From NCBI GenBank assembly GCA_026708265.1, contig JAPOVI010000370.1, positions 1-64,000 of the forward strand: a stretch of DNA of 64,000 bases. The letters run 5' to 3'. The DNA is from Acidobacteriota bacterium. GTDB taxonomy: Bacteria; Acidobacteriota; Vicinamibacteria; Vicinamibacterales; UBA8438. The notes beneath the pieces are model-generated. The model made no database searches. It saw only the letters and a program-made list of their open reading frames with translations, and was not told the origin of the DNA. The position numbers were made by a program, and so were the translations under genes. This document shows positions 7,043-15,420 of this stretch, piece by piece (position 1 is the first letter of the stretch; each line of letters begins with the position of its first letter).

Positions 7043-8560
7043 GGCCACGGTAGTCTAAGGGTGAAACGCGTGGTTGTGGAAGTCGCCGCTAGGGCGTCGC
7101 GGGTATGCGTTGGTTGGCTGTAGGAAACGGAGCGTGTTCGGTGTTGCTGGCGGAGAGATTCGTGCCCGAAAAGCAATGGGGCGGGTCGAGGATTTCGAGG
7201 GCACGGACCGCCAGCGTTCACCCGGTGGTGCTTCTGGACCGAGGTGTGCTTCGGCAGCGCCGCGGAGGTCGCGTCGCCGGCGTGGGGGGTGTCAACATGC
7301 TTGGCGCTGCGCGATGGGCCACTCGATGAGCGTGCCGATGCGCTGCCGCAGGCGGTTGGTGGACCAGATGGGCGTTACGGGATCGAGTGCGTGTGGCGGT
7401 CGGGGCTCGCGGTGCTGGGTGAGTGGGAACGTTGGGCTCTGTGATTGCGGTTGTCGACGCCGTCGAGCGCGACGGCGTGTTGCGCGCGCTCAACACGCCG
7501 GCACGAGCGGTGACGGGGCGGGTCGCGCCCGTTGCCTTGGGAGCGTAGGTGGAGCAAGTACGGGTGGCGCCGGGCCGAAGGCGCGGCGACGCCCGGGCGA
7601 CGGCGTTCCGACGGCGGAACGGCGGCGCCTCCTGGGCGCGGGTGCGGGCGTGGGCGGGCGGCTGCGGGGACGGCCCCTGTCACTAATTTCGCGAAGCCGG
7701 AAATTAGTGACAGGGGCCGCGACGCCGTGCGTGGTGCGATGTTCCGGGGCGATGTGTCGCGTGACGGGCTCGTGACGAAGCGCCCCGGCGTGTGGTAGCG
7801 TCGCTTCACTCCATGGCGAGTAGTGGCGCGAGAAGGCGTCCCGTCCTCGGTGCGACGGCGAGGATGCGCGGCGTCGAAGCGGGCGATGCGTGGCAACGCA
7901 TCGGGCGGTTCGAACGTCGTTCGGGGGTGCGAGAACCCCTGTAGGGCTCGGTGAGAGTCAAGCGCCGGACACGGCGCGTCCGTCGGCGACGGCGGACGAA
8001 GCCTGGAGACAGGCGGGCGACGGGCGACCGTCGCTGTGGCGCAAGGAGCGTGGGAACGGCTCCGCGCCGCGTTTCGCGCCGATCGGACGCGCGACTGAAC
8101 CCGGAGGGCACGGTATGTGACGCGTGCCGCGTACGGGGGATGCGCGCGGGAGCGGCCAGCGCGCACGGACACGTGCCGCGGGTCGGCGGACCGATCGCCG
8201 CGGAGGTGAAGCGCTCAAGGGTCGGCGCCTTCGATGTGACGGGGGTGCCGGGCGTCTCCGACGGGGACGCGCAGCGCGGATGAGGCCGGGTGGAGGAATG
8301 GGTGCGCGCGCAATGGCGACGCACGCGACGGGACCGACAGGACCGCGCCCGGTGGCCTAGGAGAGGCAGTTCCATTGGTTTGCTTCGGGGATGCCCGGAG
8401 TTCCGCAGGAGGATGTCGACGACGTCCTTCGTGCCGCGTCGCACGCCTGACATGGCTGCGGCGAAAACCGTAACGTTGAGCAGAAAGACAGGAAAGACGG
8501 CGGACGCCCGCGGCCGGGCGCCCGCCGTCGGCTGTTGGGGTTCGGAGCGGAAGGAGGTCG
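7043..8560. other. 1.5-kb gap without a convincing gene
   Basis: Open frames exist on both strands but are Arg/Pro/Ser-rich and match no family, as expected of high-GC noncoding DNA. The region holds a strong inverted repeat (7671-7719) and, at its right end, a good AGGAGGT ribosome site serving the recombinase at 8561. Confidence 0.5.
7671..7719. repeat. Perfect 20-bp inverted repeat
   Basis: CGGCCCCTGTCACTAATTTC at 7671-7690, a 9-base spacer, and its exact reverse complement at 7700-7719. There is no T-tract, so it is not a classical terminator. A weaker relative with the same CTGTCACTA core occurs at 32158-32220. Confidence 0.9.
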
Positions 8561-9538
8561 ATGGCCCGAGGCAGGAGGCGTTCTCGCGGCGGCCGGGACG
8601 GTGTCCGGCGGGGGCGCGGGAATGCGCCCGTGGCGAAGGGCGGCGGAGGCGGGAATCGCGGCACCGGCGAGGGCGACCGCCTCTACCGGGATCTTTGCGA
8701 CCTGGTGCGCCGCAACCCGTCGGGTTCGGAGGTGCGCATGCGGCAGCGCCGCGCGGGGTTGCGCACGATCAGCGCGCGCCTCGAGACGCTGGGTTTCCGC
8801 GGGATGCGGCCGCGCTCGCTCGGGGGCAGGCACGTCTGGGCCCTGGTCGGCGACTGGCACGCCCGCGGCCTGTCTCCCGGAACGATGAAGAACCTGATGG
8901 TGCACCTGCGGTGGTGGGCCGGCGCGGTCGGCAAGGGCTCGGTGGTGATGCGCGACAACGACCGCTACGGGATCGAGGACCGCAAGGCCGCGCGCGGCTA
9001 CCGCGACGGGCTGGTTCTCGAAGCGGCGAAGCTGGCGCAGGTCCGGGACGAGCGCGTGCGGCTGTCGCTGGAGCTGCAGGCGGCTTTCGGCCTGCGGCGC
9101 GAGGAGGCGATCAAGTTCCGCGTCGCCGAGGCGGACCGGGGCGACCGCATCGTGCTGCGGGCGAGCTGGTGCAAGGGGGGGCGCGCGCGGGCGGTGCCGG
9201 TCCTGGAAGTCGCCCAGCGGGAACTGCTCGACCGGGTGCACGCGTTCGCCGGCAAGGATTCGCTGATCCGGCCCGACGAGAAGTACGTGCAGCAGATGGG
9301 GCGGTTCGAGCGGGACACGCGCCGCGCCGGGATTCCGAAGTCGCACCGGCTGCGGCATGGCTACGCGCAGCGCCGGTACCGGGAGCTCGCCGGCTTTCCG
9401 TGCGCGGCGGCGGGTGGAAAGTCTGTGCGCGGCATGACGCGCGAGGAGCGGCGGCTGGACGCGCTCGCCCGGCGGATGATCGCCGGCGAACTCGGCCATG
9501 GCCGCATCGACGTCGTGGCGGTTTACTGCGCGAGGTAG
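8561..9538 (+). CDS. Tyrosine recombinase (Integrase_1-like)
   Basis: Site-specific recombinase likely to act on ICE DNA. 325 residues with a basic, Gly/Arg-rich N-terminus, a SAM-like core-binding region (about residues 40-120) and a complete catalytic set: Arg in GLRREEAIKFR, Lys in SWCKGGRARAVPV, HRLRH (His and Arg), GHGRIDVV (His) and the C-terminal Tyr in VVAVYCAR. The start follows AGGAGGT at ideal spacing. It resembles the integrase-domain proteins carried inside PFGI-1-like islands more than the classical integrase adjacent to the tRNA, so another integrase may lie at the unseen right end. Confidence 0.75.
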   Translation: MARGRRRSRGGRDGVRRGRGNAPVAKGGGGGNRGTGEGDRLYRDLCDLVRRNPSGSEVRMRQRRAGLRTISARLETLGFRGMRPRSLGGRHVWALVGDWHARGLSPGTMKNLMVHLRWWAGAVGKGSVVMRDNDRYGIEDRKAARGYRDGLVLEAAKLAQVRDERVRLSLELQAAFGLRREEAIKFRVAEADRGDRIVLRASWCKGGRARAVPVLEVAQRELLDRVHAFAGKDSLIRPDEKYVQQMGRFERDTRRAGIPKSHRLRHGYAQRRYRELAGFPCAAAGGKSVRGMTREERRLDALARRMIAGELGHGRIDVVAVYCAR

Positions 9539-9655
9539 GCCGCGTCCGCGGGGGCGCAGGCGTGCTTGATTTAGCGGTTTGCTAACAACGCGGCGCGTGA
9601 CGCGCGTACGTTCGGGGCGTAGGGTCTGCACCGGGCCGTATCCCGGAGCTGCGCG

Positions 9656-9943
9656 ATGCAAAGCCGAACCGTTTCGATGTCCGGCGCGGACGCGTTCATG
9701 TTCGCCGTGACGGACTGCGTGCGGGAGTGCATGGACTGGCCGGGCGCCCGCCGGTGTTCGGTGGCGGTGTTCGGCGAGCTGCTGGCGTTCCACATGGAGG
9801 AGGCGTACGCGCTTACCACGACGCCGGACGAGCGGCTGGCGTTCCTGGCGACGGCGACCGCGTTCGACCGGACCTTCGGGGAGCCAGCGGTGTCCGGCTG
9901 GATCGAGGACCGGCGGGACCGGCTGTTCGAGAAGGGCTACTGA
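9656..9943 (+). CDS. Hypothetical protein
   Basis: 95 residues, no family recognised. Composition is balanced (FMFAVTDCVRECMDWPGARR, FGELLAFHMEEAYALTT), unlike the Arg-rich shadow frames around it. The 3' end overlaps the convergent DUF4326 gene by 7 bp. A weak GGAGC ribosome site precedes the ATG. It lies 117 bp after the recombinase and could share its transcript. Confidence 0.5.
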   Translation: MQSRTVSMSGADAFMFAVTDCVRECMDWPGARRCSVAVFGELLAFHMEEAYALTTTPDERLAFLATATAFDRTFGEPAVSGWIEDRRDRLFEKGY

Positions 9944-10251
9944 GCGTCGCGCCGCGCGGCCCAGGCGGCAGCGCGGGCGAGCACGTCCGCGTGGCACTGG
10001 AGGGGTGCACACCAACAGCAGAGGTCCATCCGGTCGAGCGCCGCGAGTTCGTCGAGGTCCACTTCGCTCGCGCGGATGCGCCGCCACAGGTCGCGGCGGT
10101 ATCGTTCGATGACGTCGGCTCTCGTGCCGTTGCGTCCTATGCGGAACTCGTTTCCCCACTTCGTCTTGCGGTCCACGCGGACGATGCCCCGGGCAAGCAG
10201 GGCCTCGGCGCTGGTGTCGCCTTCGATGCGGCGCAGGTTCAGAACGGCCAT
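9937..10251 (-). CDS. DUF4326 domain protein
   Basis: 104 residues of a small family found in phages and mobile elements, biochemical role unknown. The family core is clear: ARGIVRVDRKTKWGNEF (WGN motif), VIERYRRDL, and CCWCAPLQCHADVLARAA, where the Cys and His cluster may bind metal. Length is typical. Leader element copy 2 lies 57 bp upstream of the start. Confidence 0.75.
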   Translation of the reverse strand: MAVLNLRRIEGDTSAEALLARGIVRVDRKTKWGNEFRIGRNGTRADVIERYRRDLWRRIRASEVDLDELAALDRMDLCCWCAPLQCHADVLARAAAWAARRDAQ

Positions 10252-10286
10252 GGTCAGTCTCCGGCTTGCCGATGGCCCCGTTCGGC

Positions 10287-10367
10287 GGTCCGCGCCGAGA
10301 GCCGCCGGTCAAGGCTGCCGCAGGCACCCGGCACGGGCCCGGCCTTGACGGGCGGCGGGCGCGGATC
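10287..10367 (-). promoter_or_regulatory. Structured leader element, copy 2
   Basis: Core stem GTCAAGGC (10308-10315) / GCCTTGAC (10342-10349). Inner hairpins on the plus strand: TGCC-GCA-GGCA and CCCG-GCA-CGGG. An outer arm GGTCCGCGCC (10287-10296) pairs with 10358-10367 with one G-T pair. Upstream of the DUF4326 gene. Confidence 0.8.
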
Positions 10368-10403
10368 AGGCTCGGGCGGACTCGGCAACGCACCCGGCGG
10401 CGC

Positions 10404-10961
10404 TCAGGGGATCGCAACCGGCTGGACGGGGGCCGGCGGGAACTGCTTCATGCGCCAGAGCACGACCGACCAGCGCGCCGGGTCGGCGTTGATGACGCGG
10501 TGCTGGTGCTTGCAGTCGAACGCGACCACGTCGCCCGGAGACAGGTCCAGCCAGAGGGGGTTCCCCGGACGGCCGTTCGCTGAGTCGCGTTCGGCGTCGA
10601 TCTCGAACGTGGCGAAGCCGAGGTTGACGATGAGGGCGGCGTTCATGGCGTAGGCCGCGTCGCGGTGCCAGGCGATGCCGACGTCCCCCCGGATTGCCAG
10701 CCCGACCTGGGGCCGGGTGGCGGGATGGAAGCGCTGCCAGACGCGGGTGAGCCAGGGCCAGAGGCGCTTGGAGGCGAGGCCGGGACGCCAGGGCTGGGTG
10801 GGGCCGAGGGGCGCCTCGATCTCGAGCCAGGCGCGCTGCCGGCCCTTGGCGTAGTTCGAGACGTCCGGCGCGAGGTGCGGCGCGACGTGGCGGTCGAGGT
10901 GGGCGACGACGTCGCGCACGGTGCCGTCGCCGAGCCGGAAGGGCGGGCGGATGCAGGTCAT
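10404..10961 (-). CDS. 2-oxoglutarate/Fe(II) dioxygenase-like protein
   Basis: 185 residues. The iron site HxD...H is seen as IAWHRDAAY and CKHQHRV, followed by an Arg in RWSVVLWRM that would hold 2-oxoglutarate; this is the double-stranded beta-helix layout of AlkB-like and prolyl-hydroxylase-like enzymes. The substrate cannot be told; DNA repair or base modification is a plausible guess in an ICE. The start at 10961 follows GAGGAG; the longer frame adds 138 residues of shadow sequence. Leader element copy 3 lies upstream. The WLDLSPGDVVAFDCKHQHRV stretch is typical of the metal-binding strand. Confidence 0.75.
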   Translation of the reverse strand: MTCIRPPFRLGDGTVRDVVAHLDRHVAPHLAPDVSNYAKGRQRAWLEIEAPLGPTQPWRPGLASKRLWPWLTRVWQRFHPATRPQVGLAIRGDVGIAWHRDAAYAMNAALIVNLGFATFEIDAERDSANGRPGNPLWLDLSPGDVVAFDCKHQHRVINADPARWSVVLWRMKQFPPAPVQPVAIP

Positions 10962-11000
10962 GGGGATCTCCTCTGTCCGTTGCGGATGCCGCGACGCCCC

Positions 11001-11099
11001 GGTCCGCAGGGGAAGCCGCGGGTCAAGGCCGCCGCCGACCGCGGACGCGGTCGCAAGGCGCCCGGCAGGGCCCGGCCTTGACGCGCGGCGCCGCGGACC
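11001..11099 (-). promoter_or_regulatory. Structured leader element, copy 3
   Basis: Core stem GTCAAGGC (11022-11029) / GCCTTGAC (11075-11082). Inner hairpins: GACCGC-GGAC-GCGGTC and GCCC-GGCA-GGGC. Outer arms GGTCCGC (11001) / GCGGACC (11093). Upstream of the dioxygenase gene. Confidence 0.75.
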
Positions 11100-11181
11100 A
11101 TGCTGGCGGCGGTCCGCACCGGACGGCGGCTTGTTGAGCGCGCGCAACAACGTGGTTTTCCGGGGGTTGCGCGGGTCCGCA

Positions 11182-11228
11182 GTGCCGTCGAAACAACGCG
11201 GAAAAACGGCGCTTCGACGGCACTTTTT
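11182..11228 (+). terminator. Terminator-like hairpin just upstream of the transfer operon
   Basis: Perfect 11-bp arms GTGCCGTCGAA (11182-11192) and TTCGACGGCAC (11213-11223) around a 20-base loop, then TTTTT. Plus-strand oriented, 68 bp before the first transfer gene, with no plus-strand gene close upstream. It could attenuate the operon or insulate it; a weak -10-like TACATT at 11247-11252 lies after it. Confidence 0.75.
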
Positions 11229-11295
11229 CGAGTCAAAACAGGCTGCTACATTCCGCGCGGTCCAGTGAGTCGAACCCCGTTCCGGGGGCCTGCAG

Positions 11296-11988
11296 ATGTC
11301 AGCATCCAGGTGGTTCGGCGCGGGCGCGGGTGCGCTCGCCGCCGTAGCGATCGCCAGCGCCGCGACCGTCGTCACGAGCGCCGAGATCGACGCAACAGAC
11401 GTCCGCGCCAGCGCGGTCGAAGAGACCGCCGCGCGCGTCTGGAACCTCGACGAGACCGACCGGGCCCGCTACGAGACGCTGATGGCCGGCCGCCGGGGCC
11501 TCTGGACGCCCGACGCCGATCCCCTCCTCGTCCTCGGCGCCCACGCCCGCACCCCCGCCGAGCGCCGCCGTTTCGCGGAGGCGTACGTGGCGGCCGAATG
11601 GGAGCGCGTCGAGGGCGAGCTGGCGTTCGAGCGCGCCGTGGGGGAAGCCTGGGCGCGCCTCTACGGCGACGAGGCGATGTTCGCAGGGGCCGCCGCGCCC
11701 GGTACGGATCGAAGCGCGGCGCTGCGCTACGCGGTCGCGCTCGACGCGGACTGCGTGCCCTGCCGGACGCTGGCGGAGCGGTACTGGCACGCGGGGACGC
11801 CGGTGGACTTCCACGTCCTCGGCACGGGCGGCCGGGACGAGGCGCTGGTGGACTGGGTGCGAGCGCTCGACGTGGACGTCTCCCGCACCGGGATCACGGT
11901 GAACCACGGCGACCGCTTCGAGGGCGAGGCGGTGCCGCTGGTGCTCGGGCAGGCGCTGGACGGCACCTGGCGCGAGCTGGGGCGGTAG
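11296..11988 (+). CDS. Integrating conjugative element protein, TIGR03759 family
   Basis: First gene of the transfer operon. 230 residues with an N-terminal signal or membrane segment (GAGALAAVAIASAATVV). The family core is VWNLDETDRARYETLMAGRR, GLWTPDADPLLVLG, ARTPAERRRFAEAYVAAEWER, LAFERAVGEAWARLYG. The C-terminal half includes DADCVPCRTL (a CxxC pair) and resembles a thioredoxin-like layout, as in periplasmic conjugation accessory proteins. The stop is 3 bp before traD. Exact role in pilus assembly unknown. Confidence 0.75.
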   Translation: MSASRWFGAGAGALAAVAIASAATVVTSAEIDATDVRASAVEETAARVWNLDETDRARYETLMAGRRGLWTPDADPLLVLGAHARTPAERRRFAEAYVAAEWERVEGELAFERAVGEAWARLYGDEAMFAGAAAPGTDRSAALRYAVALDADCVPCRTLAERYWHAGTPVDFHVLGTGGRDEALVDWVRALDVDVSRTGITVNHGDRFEGEAVPLVLGQALDGTWRELGR

Positions 11989-11991
11989 GCG

Positions 11992-14061
11992 ATGCTCGGC
12001 GACCACCCGGTCGAGGCGCTGCTGCGGCCGCCCGTGGAACTGACCGTGTGCGCGGTGAGCTGGCTCTGCGGCGCGCTGCTCGTGCTGGCGCCGGCGACCT
12101 TCATGGTGACTCCGGACGTGGCGTACGTGACGGCGGGCCTCTTCTCCGTCTACGGGCTCTGGTGGGGCCGTCGCGGGTGGCGCGTGGTGCGCTATCGGCG
12201 GAACCTCCGTCGGCGGCGCTCCTGGACGCTGGGGCACGGGGACGTGCCGGTGTCGGAGCGCGGGCTCTTCCTCGGCCGCGGCTTCGAGTGGGGCGCCCGG
12301 CACACCCAGCGCTACGCCGACACGCAGAAGGCGCGCTTCCGCCGCTTCGTCGAGCCCGCCGCGCTGGTGCGCCGCGTGCGCGCCGCCGAGGACGTCTGGG
12401 CCGAATGGCCCCTCGCCCGGCTCCTGCGCTGGGACTCGGCGCTGAACCCGTTCCGGCCCGAGCCGGACGTCGGCGGCGACGCCGCCCTGCACGGCGTCGA
12501 GCTCGCCGAGCGCGACATCGCGATCCCGATGGCCGACCGCAACGGCCACACGCTGGTGCTCGGCACTACGCGCGTCGGCAAGACCCGGGCGCTCGAGATC
12601 GCGGTCGCCCAGGACATCCGCCGCGGCGACGTGGTGGTGGTGTTCGACCCCAAGGGCGACGCGGACCTCCTGCGCGCGGTCGCCGAAGTGTGCCGGGACT
12701 GCGGCCGCGACGACGACTTCATGCTCTTCCACCTCGGCTACCCGGAGGTCAGCTCCCGCTACAACGGGGTCGGCGACTTCCGCCGCGTCACCGAAGTCGC
12801 CTCGCGCGTCGCGGGGCAGGTCTCCGGCGAGGGCCAGAGCGCGGTCTTCCGCGAGTTCGTCTGGCGCTTCGTGAACATCGTCGCGCGGGCGCTGACCGCG
12901 CTCGGCGAGCGTCCCGACTACGGCACGATCCACGGCCACGTGGTGAACATCGACGGGCTGGTGGTGCGCTACGCCGACGCGTTCTTCGCGGCGCGCCCGG
13001 ACGTCGTGAAGAAGGTGGACGCCGAGGAGGCGGCGCTCAACGCCTCGCGCACGAAGCTGGAGCGCCACCTCGAGGGCCGGCCGAAGCGGCTGGTCGCCTG
13101 GGAGCGCGTGCTCGGCCGCGCCGAGATGGCGGGGCGCACGGACGACGTGCTCACCGGCCTGCGCTCGGCGCTGCGCTACGAGCGCAGCTACTTCGACAAG
13201 CTGGTGGCCTCGCTGCTGCCGCTGCTGGAGAAACTGACCTCCGGCAAGAGCGCGGAGCTGCTCGCCCCGGACTATCTCGACCTCGACGACGAGCGCCCGG
13301 TGTGGGACTGGCAGAAGGTGGTGAACCAGAAGCTGGTGGTCTACGTCGGCCTCGACGCGCTCTCCGACGCGGCGGTGGCGGGCGCGGTCGGCAACTCGAT
13401 GTTCGCCGACCTCGTCGGCTACGCGGGCGAGCGCTACAAGCACGGCGACGGCCACGGCCACCCGGACGGCGGCGCCGGCCGGGAGCAGGCGCGCATCGCC
13501 GTGCACATGGACGAGTTCTCCGAACTCATGGGCGACGAGTTCGTGCCGATGGTGAACAAGGGCGGCGCGGCGGGGCTGATGGTCACCGCCTCCCGCCAGG
13601 CGCTGGCGGCCACCGAGGTGAAGCGGGGCGGCGCCGGGGCGCCCCAGGAGGAGACGGGCAACTTCAACAACCTGGTGATGTTCCGGGTGAAGGGCCTGGA
13701 GACGGCGCGGATCATGTCCGAGCAGCTGCCCGAGGTGACGGTCACCGAGATCACGCAGATCGCGGGCTACACCGATTCGAGCGACCCGGACTCGGACAGG
13801 ACCTTCACCTCGCGCCAGGAGGACCGGGTGAGCACGTCGCGGGTGCCCATGCTCGACGCCCACGCGCTCACGAAGCTGCCCAAGGGCGAGTGCTTCGCCA
13901 TGCTGCGCGGCGGCAGGTTCTACAAGCTGCGCCTGCCCCTGCCGACGCCGAGCGGACGGTCGGCCGGCGAGGCCTTCGAGGCGCTCGCCGCGGACATGCG
14001 GCGCCGCTACGAGGCCGCCGGCACGCTCGGCGGGGGCGCGTTGTCGGATGTCGCGGCGTGA
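11992..14061 (+). CDS. traD: Conjugative coupling ATPase TraD (SXT/TOL subfamily)
   Basis: Type IV coupling protein (VirD4/TraD) that brings the relaxosome to the secretion channel and pumps DNA by ATP hydrolysis at the inner membrane. 689 residues: two membrane spans near residues 20-60, Walker A GTTRVGKTR at about 189-197, Walker B VVVVFDPKGD about 30 residues later, and HMDEFSELMGDEFVPMVNKGG and TASRQALAATEVKRGG in the ATPase core. Length fits the TIGR03743 subfamily. It overlaps the next gene by 14 bp. Confidence 0.9.
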   Translation: MLGDHPVEALLRPPVELTVCAVSWLCGALLVLAPATFMVTPDVAYVTAGLFSVYGLWWGRRGWRVVRYRRNLRRRRSWTLGHGDVPVSERGLFLGRGFEWGARHTQRYADTQKARFRRFVEPAALVRRVRAAEDVWAEWPLARLLRWDSALNPFRPEPDVGGDAALHGVELAERDIAIPMADRNGHTLVLGTTRVGKTRALEIAVAQDIRRGDVVVVFDPKGDADLLRAVAEVCRDCGRDDDFMLFHLGYPEVSSRYNGVGDFRRVTEVASRVAGQVSGEGQSAVFREFVWRFVNIVARALTALGERPDYGTIHGHVVNIDGLVVRYADAFFAARPDVVKKVDAEEAALNASRTKLERHLEGRPKRLVAWERVLGRAEMAGRTDDVLTGLRSALRYERSYFDKLVASLLPLLEKLTSGKSAELLAPDYLDLDDERPVWDWQKVVNQKLVVYVGLDALSDAAVAGAVGNSMFADLVGYAGERYKHGDGHGHPDGGAGREQARIAVHMDEFSELMGDEFVPMVNKGGAAGLMVTASRQALAATEVKRGGAGAPQEETGNFNNLVMFRVKGLETARIMSEQLPEVTVTEITQIAGYTDSSDPDSDRTFTSRQEDRVSTSRVPMLDAHALTKLPKGECFAMLRGGRFYKLRLPLPTPSGRSAGEAFEALAADMRRRYEAAGTLGGGALSDVAA

Positions 14062-14725
14062 GGCGGTCCGCGAGCGGGCGGGAGAGGCCCCCCGGCGGCG
14101 CGCGCGTCGCGGGCGGCTGCTGCCGATGCTCGCCGGCAGCGCGGTGGCGGCGGTGGTGATCGAGTGGATCGGGATGCTGTTCTGGTGGCCGGGCGAGGGC
14201 GCCGGCCACTCGGCGCGGATGCTCGCGATCGAGACCGGCTACCTCAACCGCGACTTCGTCGAGGCGGCGTTCGTCGCGCGCCCGGCGGAGACGATGGCGC
14301 GGGCGCGGGACTGGGTGTGGCGCTGGACGATGGAATGGACCGGCGCGGCCGCCGCGCTCGGCTGGGTCGGCGAACGGTCGGGCCTCGGCGGGTTCGCGCG
14401 CGCGGCGCTGACGACGCTGCAGCTCTTCGCCGTGCGCCTGACGGTGCTCGCGTTCTCGCTGCCAGTGTTCGCGGTGTTCGTGCTCGCGGGGCTCGCGACC
14501 GGACTCTCGATGCGCGACATCCGCCGCTGGTCGGCGGGGCGCGAGTTCGGCGGCGTGCACCACGTCGTGCGGCGGCTGCCGGGGCGGGTGCTGGCGCTCG
14601 GGTGCTTCGCGTACCTGTCGCTGCCGTTCGCGATCCATCCGACGGCGGCGGTGCTGCCCGCGGCGGCGCTGCTCGGGGTCGTGTGCGCGCTCGCCGCCGG
14701 CACGTTCAAGAAGTACCTGACGTGA
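14048..14725 (+). CDS. Integrating conjugative element membrane protein, TIGR03747 family
   Basis: 225 residues of the DUF4400-type membrane protein that regularly follows traD in G-type ICEs. Four hydrophobic segments are visible, including AVAAVVIEWIGMLFWWPG, FAVRLTVLAFSLPVFAVFVLAGL and PFAIHPTAAVLPAAALLG. The family feature MRDIRRWSAGREFGGVHH sits between spans. An Arg-rich N-terminus precedes the first span. It overlaps traD by 14 bp and the next gene by GTGA, so it is translated as part of the operon. Function in transfer unknown. Confidence 0.8.
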   Translation: MSRREAVRERAGEAPRRRARRGRLLPMLAGSAVAAVVIEWIGMLFWWPGEGAGHSARMLAIETGYLNRDFVEAAFVARPAETMARARDWVWRWTMEWTGAAAALGWVGERSGLGGFARAALTTLQLFAVRLTVLAFSLPVFAVFVLAGLATGLSMRDIRRWSAGREFGGVHHVVRRLPGRVLALGCFAYLSLPFAIHPTAAVLPAAALLGVVCALAAGTFKKYLT

Positions 14726-14967
14726 CGCCGGCGCAGGTGGCGGCCTTCGAGGCGGCGAACCTGACGGGCGCCGCACCGCTCGCGCCGGGCGCGGTGCTGG
14801 CGCTGGTCGCGGGGCTCGTGTTCGGGGCCGTGCTGCTGTGGTTCGCGTGGGTGCTGTACCGCTCCTACGAGGCGTGGGGCCGCGGGCGCATGGACGCCTT
14901 CGACGCCGGCGGCAAGCTCTTGCGTGCGACGTTCGTGCTGGTGCTCGTCGGCTGGCTTGTCACGTGA
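14722..14967 (+). CDS. Small conjugative membrane protein, TIGR03758 (DUF3262) family
   Basis: 81 residues. VTPAQVAAFEAANLTG leads into two membrane spans (LALVAGLVFGAVLLWFAWVLY and ATFVLVLVGWLVT) joined by RSYEAWGRGRMDAF, as in DUF3262 proteins of this operon. GTG at 14722 overlaps the previous stop as GTGA, which fixes the start. In this conserved order it precedes the pilin-like gene. Confidence 0.8.
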   Translation: MTPAQVAAFEAANLTGAAPLAPGAVLALVAGLVFGAVLLWFAWVLYRSYEAWGRGRMDAFDAGGKLLRATFVLVLVGWLVT

Positions 14968-15019
14968 ACCGGCTTGCCGCGTGGGGCGGCTTGTCGGGAA
15001 CCCAATGGTGGAGAAGACA

Positions 15020-15418
15020 ATGAAAAAGCAAGGAAGGAAGGCGCGGCGCGCGGTTCGCGCCGCGCTGCGGAGGGTACGGGCGTGGCGCGCATGGAGCGCC
15101 GGCCTGGCCGCGCTCGCGGCGTCGCGCGCCGCCGCGCAGCTGCCGGACGTGGCGACGCCGGACGGGATCGACGAGGACTCCGGCGACTACATCGCCGTGT
15201 TCCAGGCGTACGCGCTGCAGATCGTGGTGCTGGGCGGGCTGATCGTGGCGGTGGCGGCGCTCTTCATCGTCGCCAAGAACATGCTCTCGAAGTATTCGGA
15301 GATCGCGAGCGGCCGCGCCACCTGGGGCGAGCTCGGCATGCACGCCGCCGCCGGGGTGGTGCTGCTGGTGATCGTGGTGTTCCTCATGACGCAGGCGGCC
15401 GGCGTGCTGGACGACTGA
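15020..15418 (+). CDS. Pilin-like conjugative protein, TIGR03745 (DUF2976) family
   Basis: 132 residues with a signal peptide (basic start, then AGLAALAASRAAAQ, likely cleaved after AQ) and two membrane segments (ALQIVVLGGLIVAVAALFIV and GVVLLVIVVFLMTQAAG), the layout of VirB2/TraA-like pilin subunits. The start at 15020 is preceded by GGAG at good spacing; an in-frame ATG at 15005 is an alternative. Two bases separate it from the next gene. Confidence 0.8.
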   Translation: MKKQGRKARRAVRAALRRVRAWRAWSAGLAALAASRAAAQLPDVATPDGIDEDSGDYIAVFQAYALQIVVLGGLIVAVAALFIVAKNMLSKYSEIASGRATWGELGMHAAAGVVLLVIVVFLMTQAAGVLDD

Positions 15419-15420
15419 CC

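Noticed and set aside
7375-8172. 265-codon minus-strand frame in the 7-8.5 kb gap
   Set aside because: Composition is Arg/Pro/Ser-rich and it runs through the perfect inverted repeat; no similarity recognised.
11299-13863. 854-codon minus-strand open frame
   Set aside because: Antisense to the TIGR03759 gene and traD; His/Arg/Val-rich with no motif.
14513-14776. Second minus-strand gene antisense to the TIGR03747 membrane protein
   Set aside because: Arg/Pro/His-rich shadow frame; the plus-strand protein has family features and operon context.
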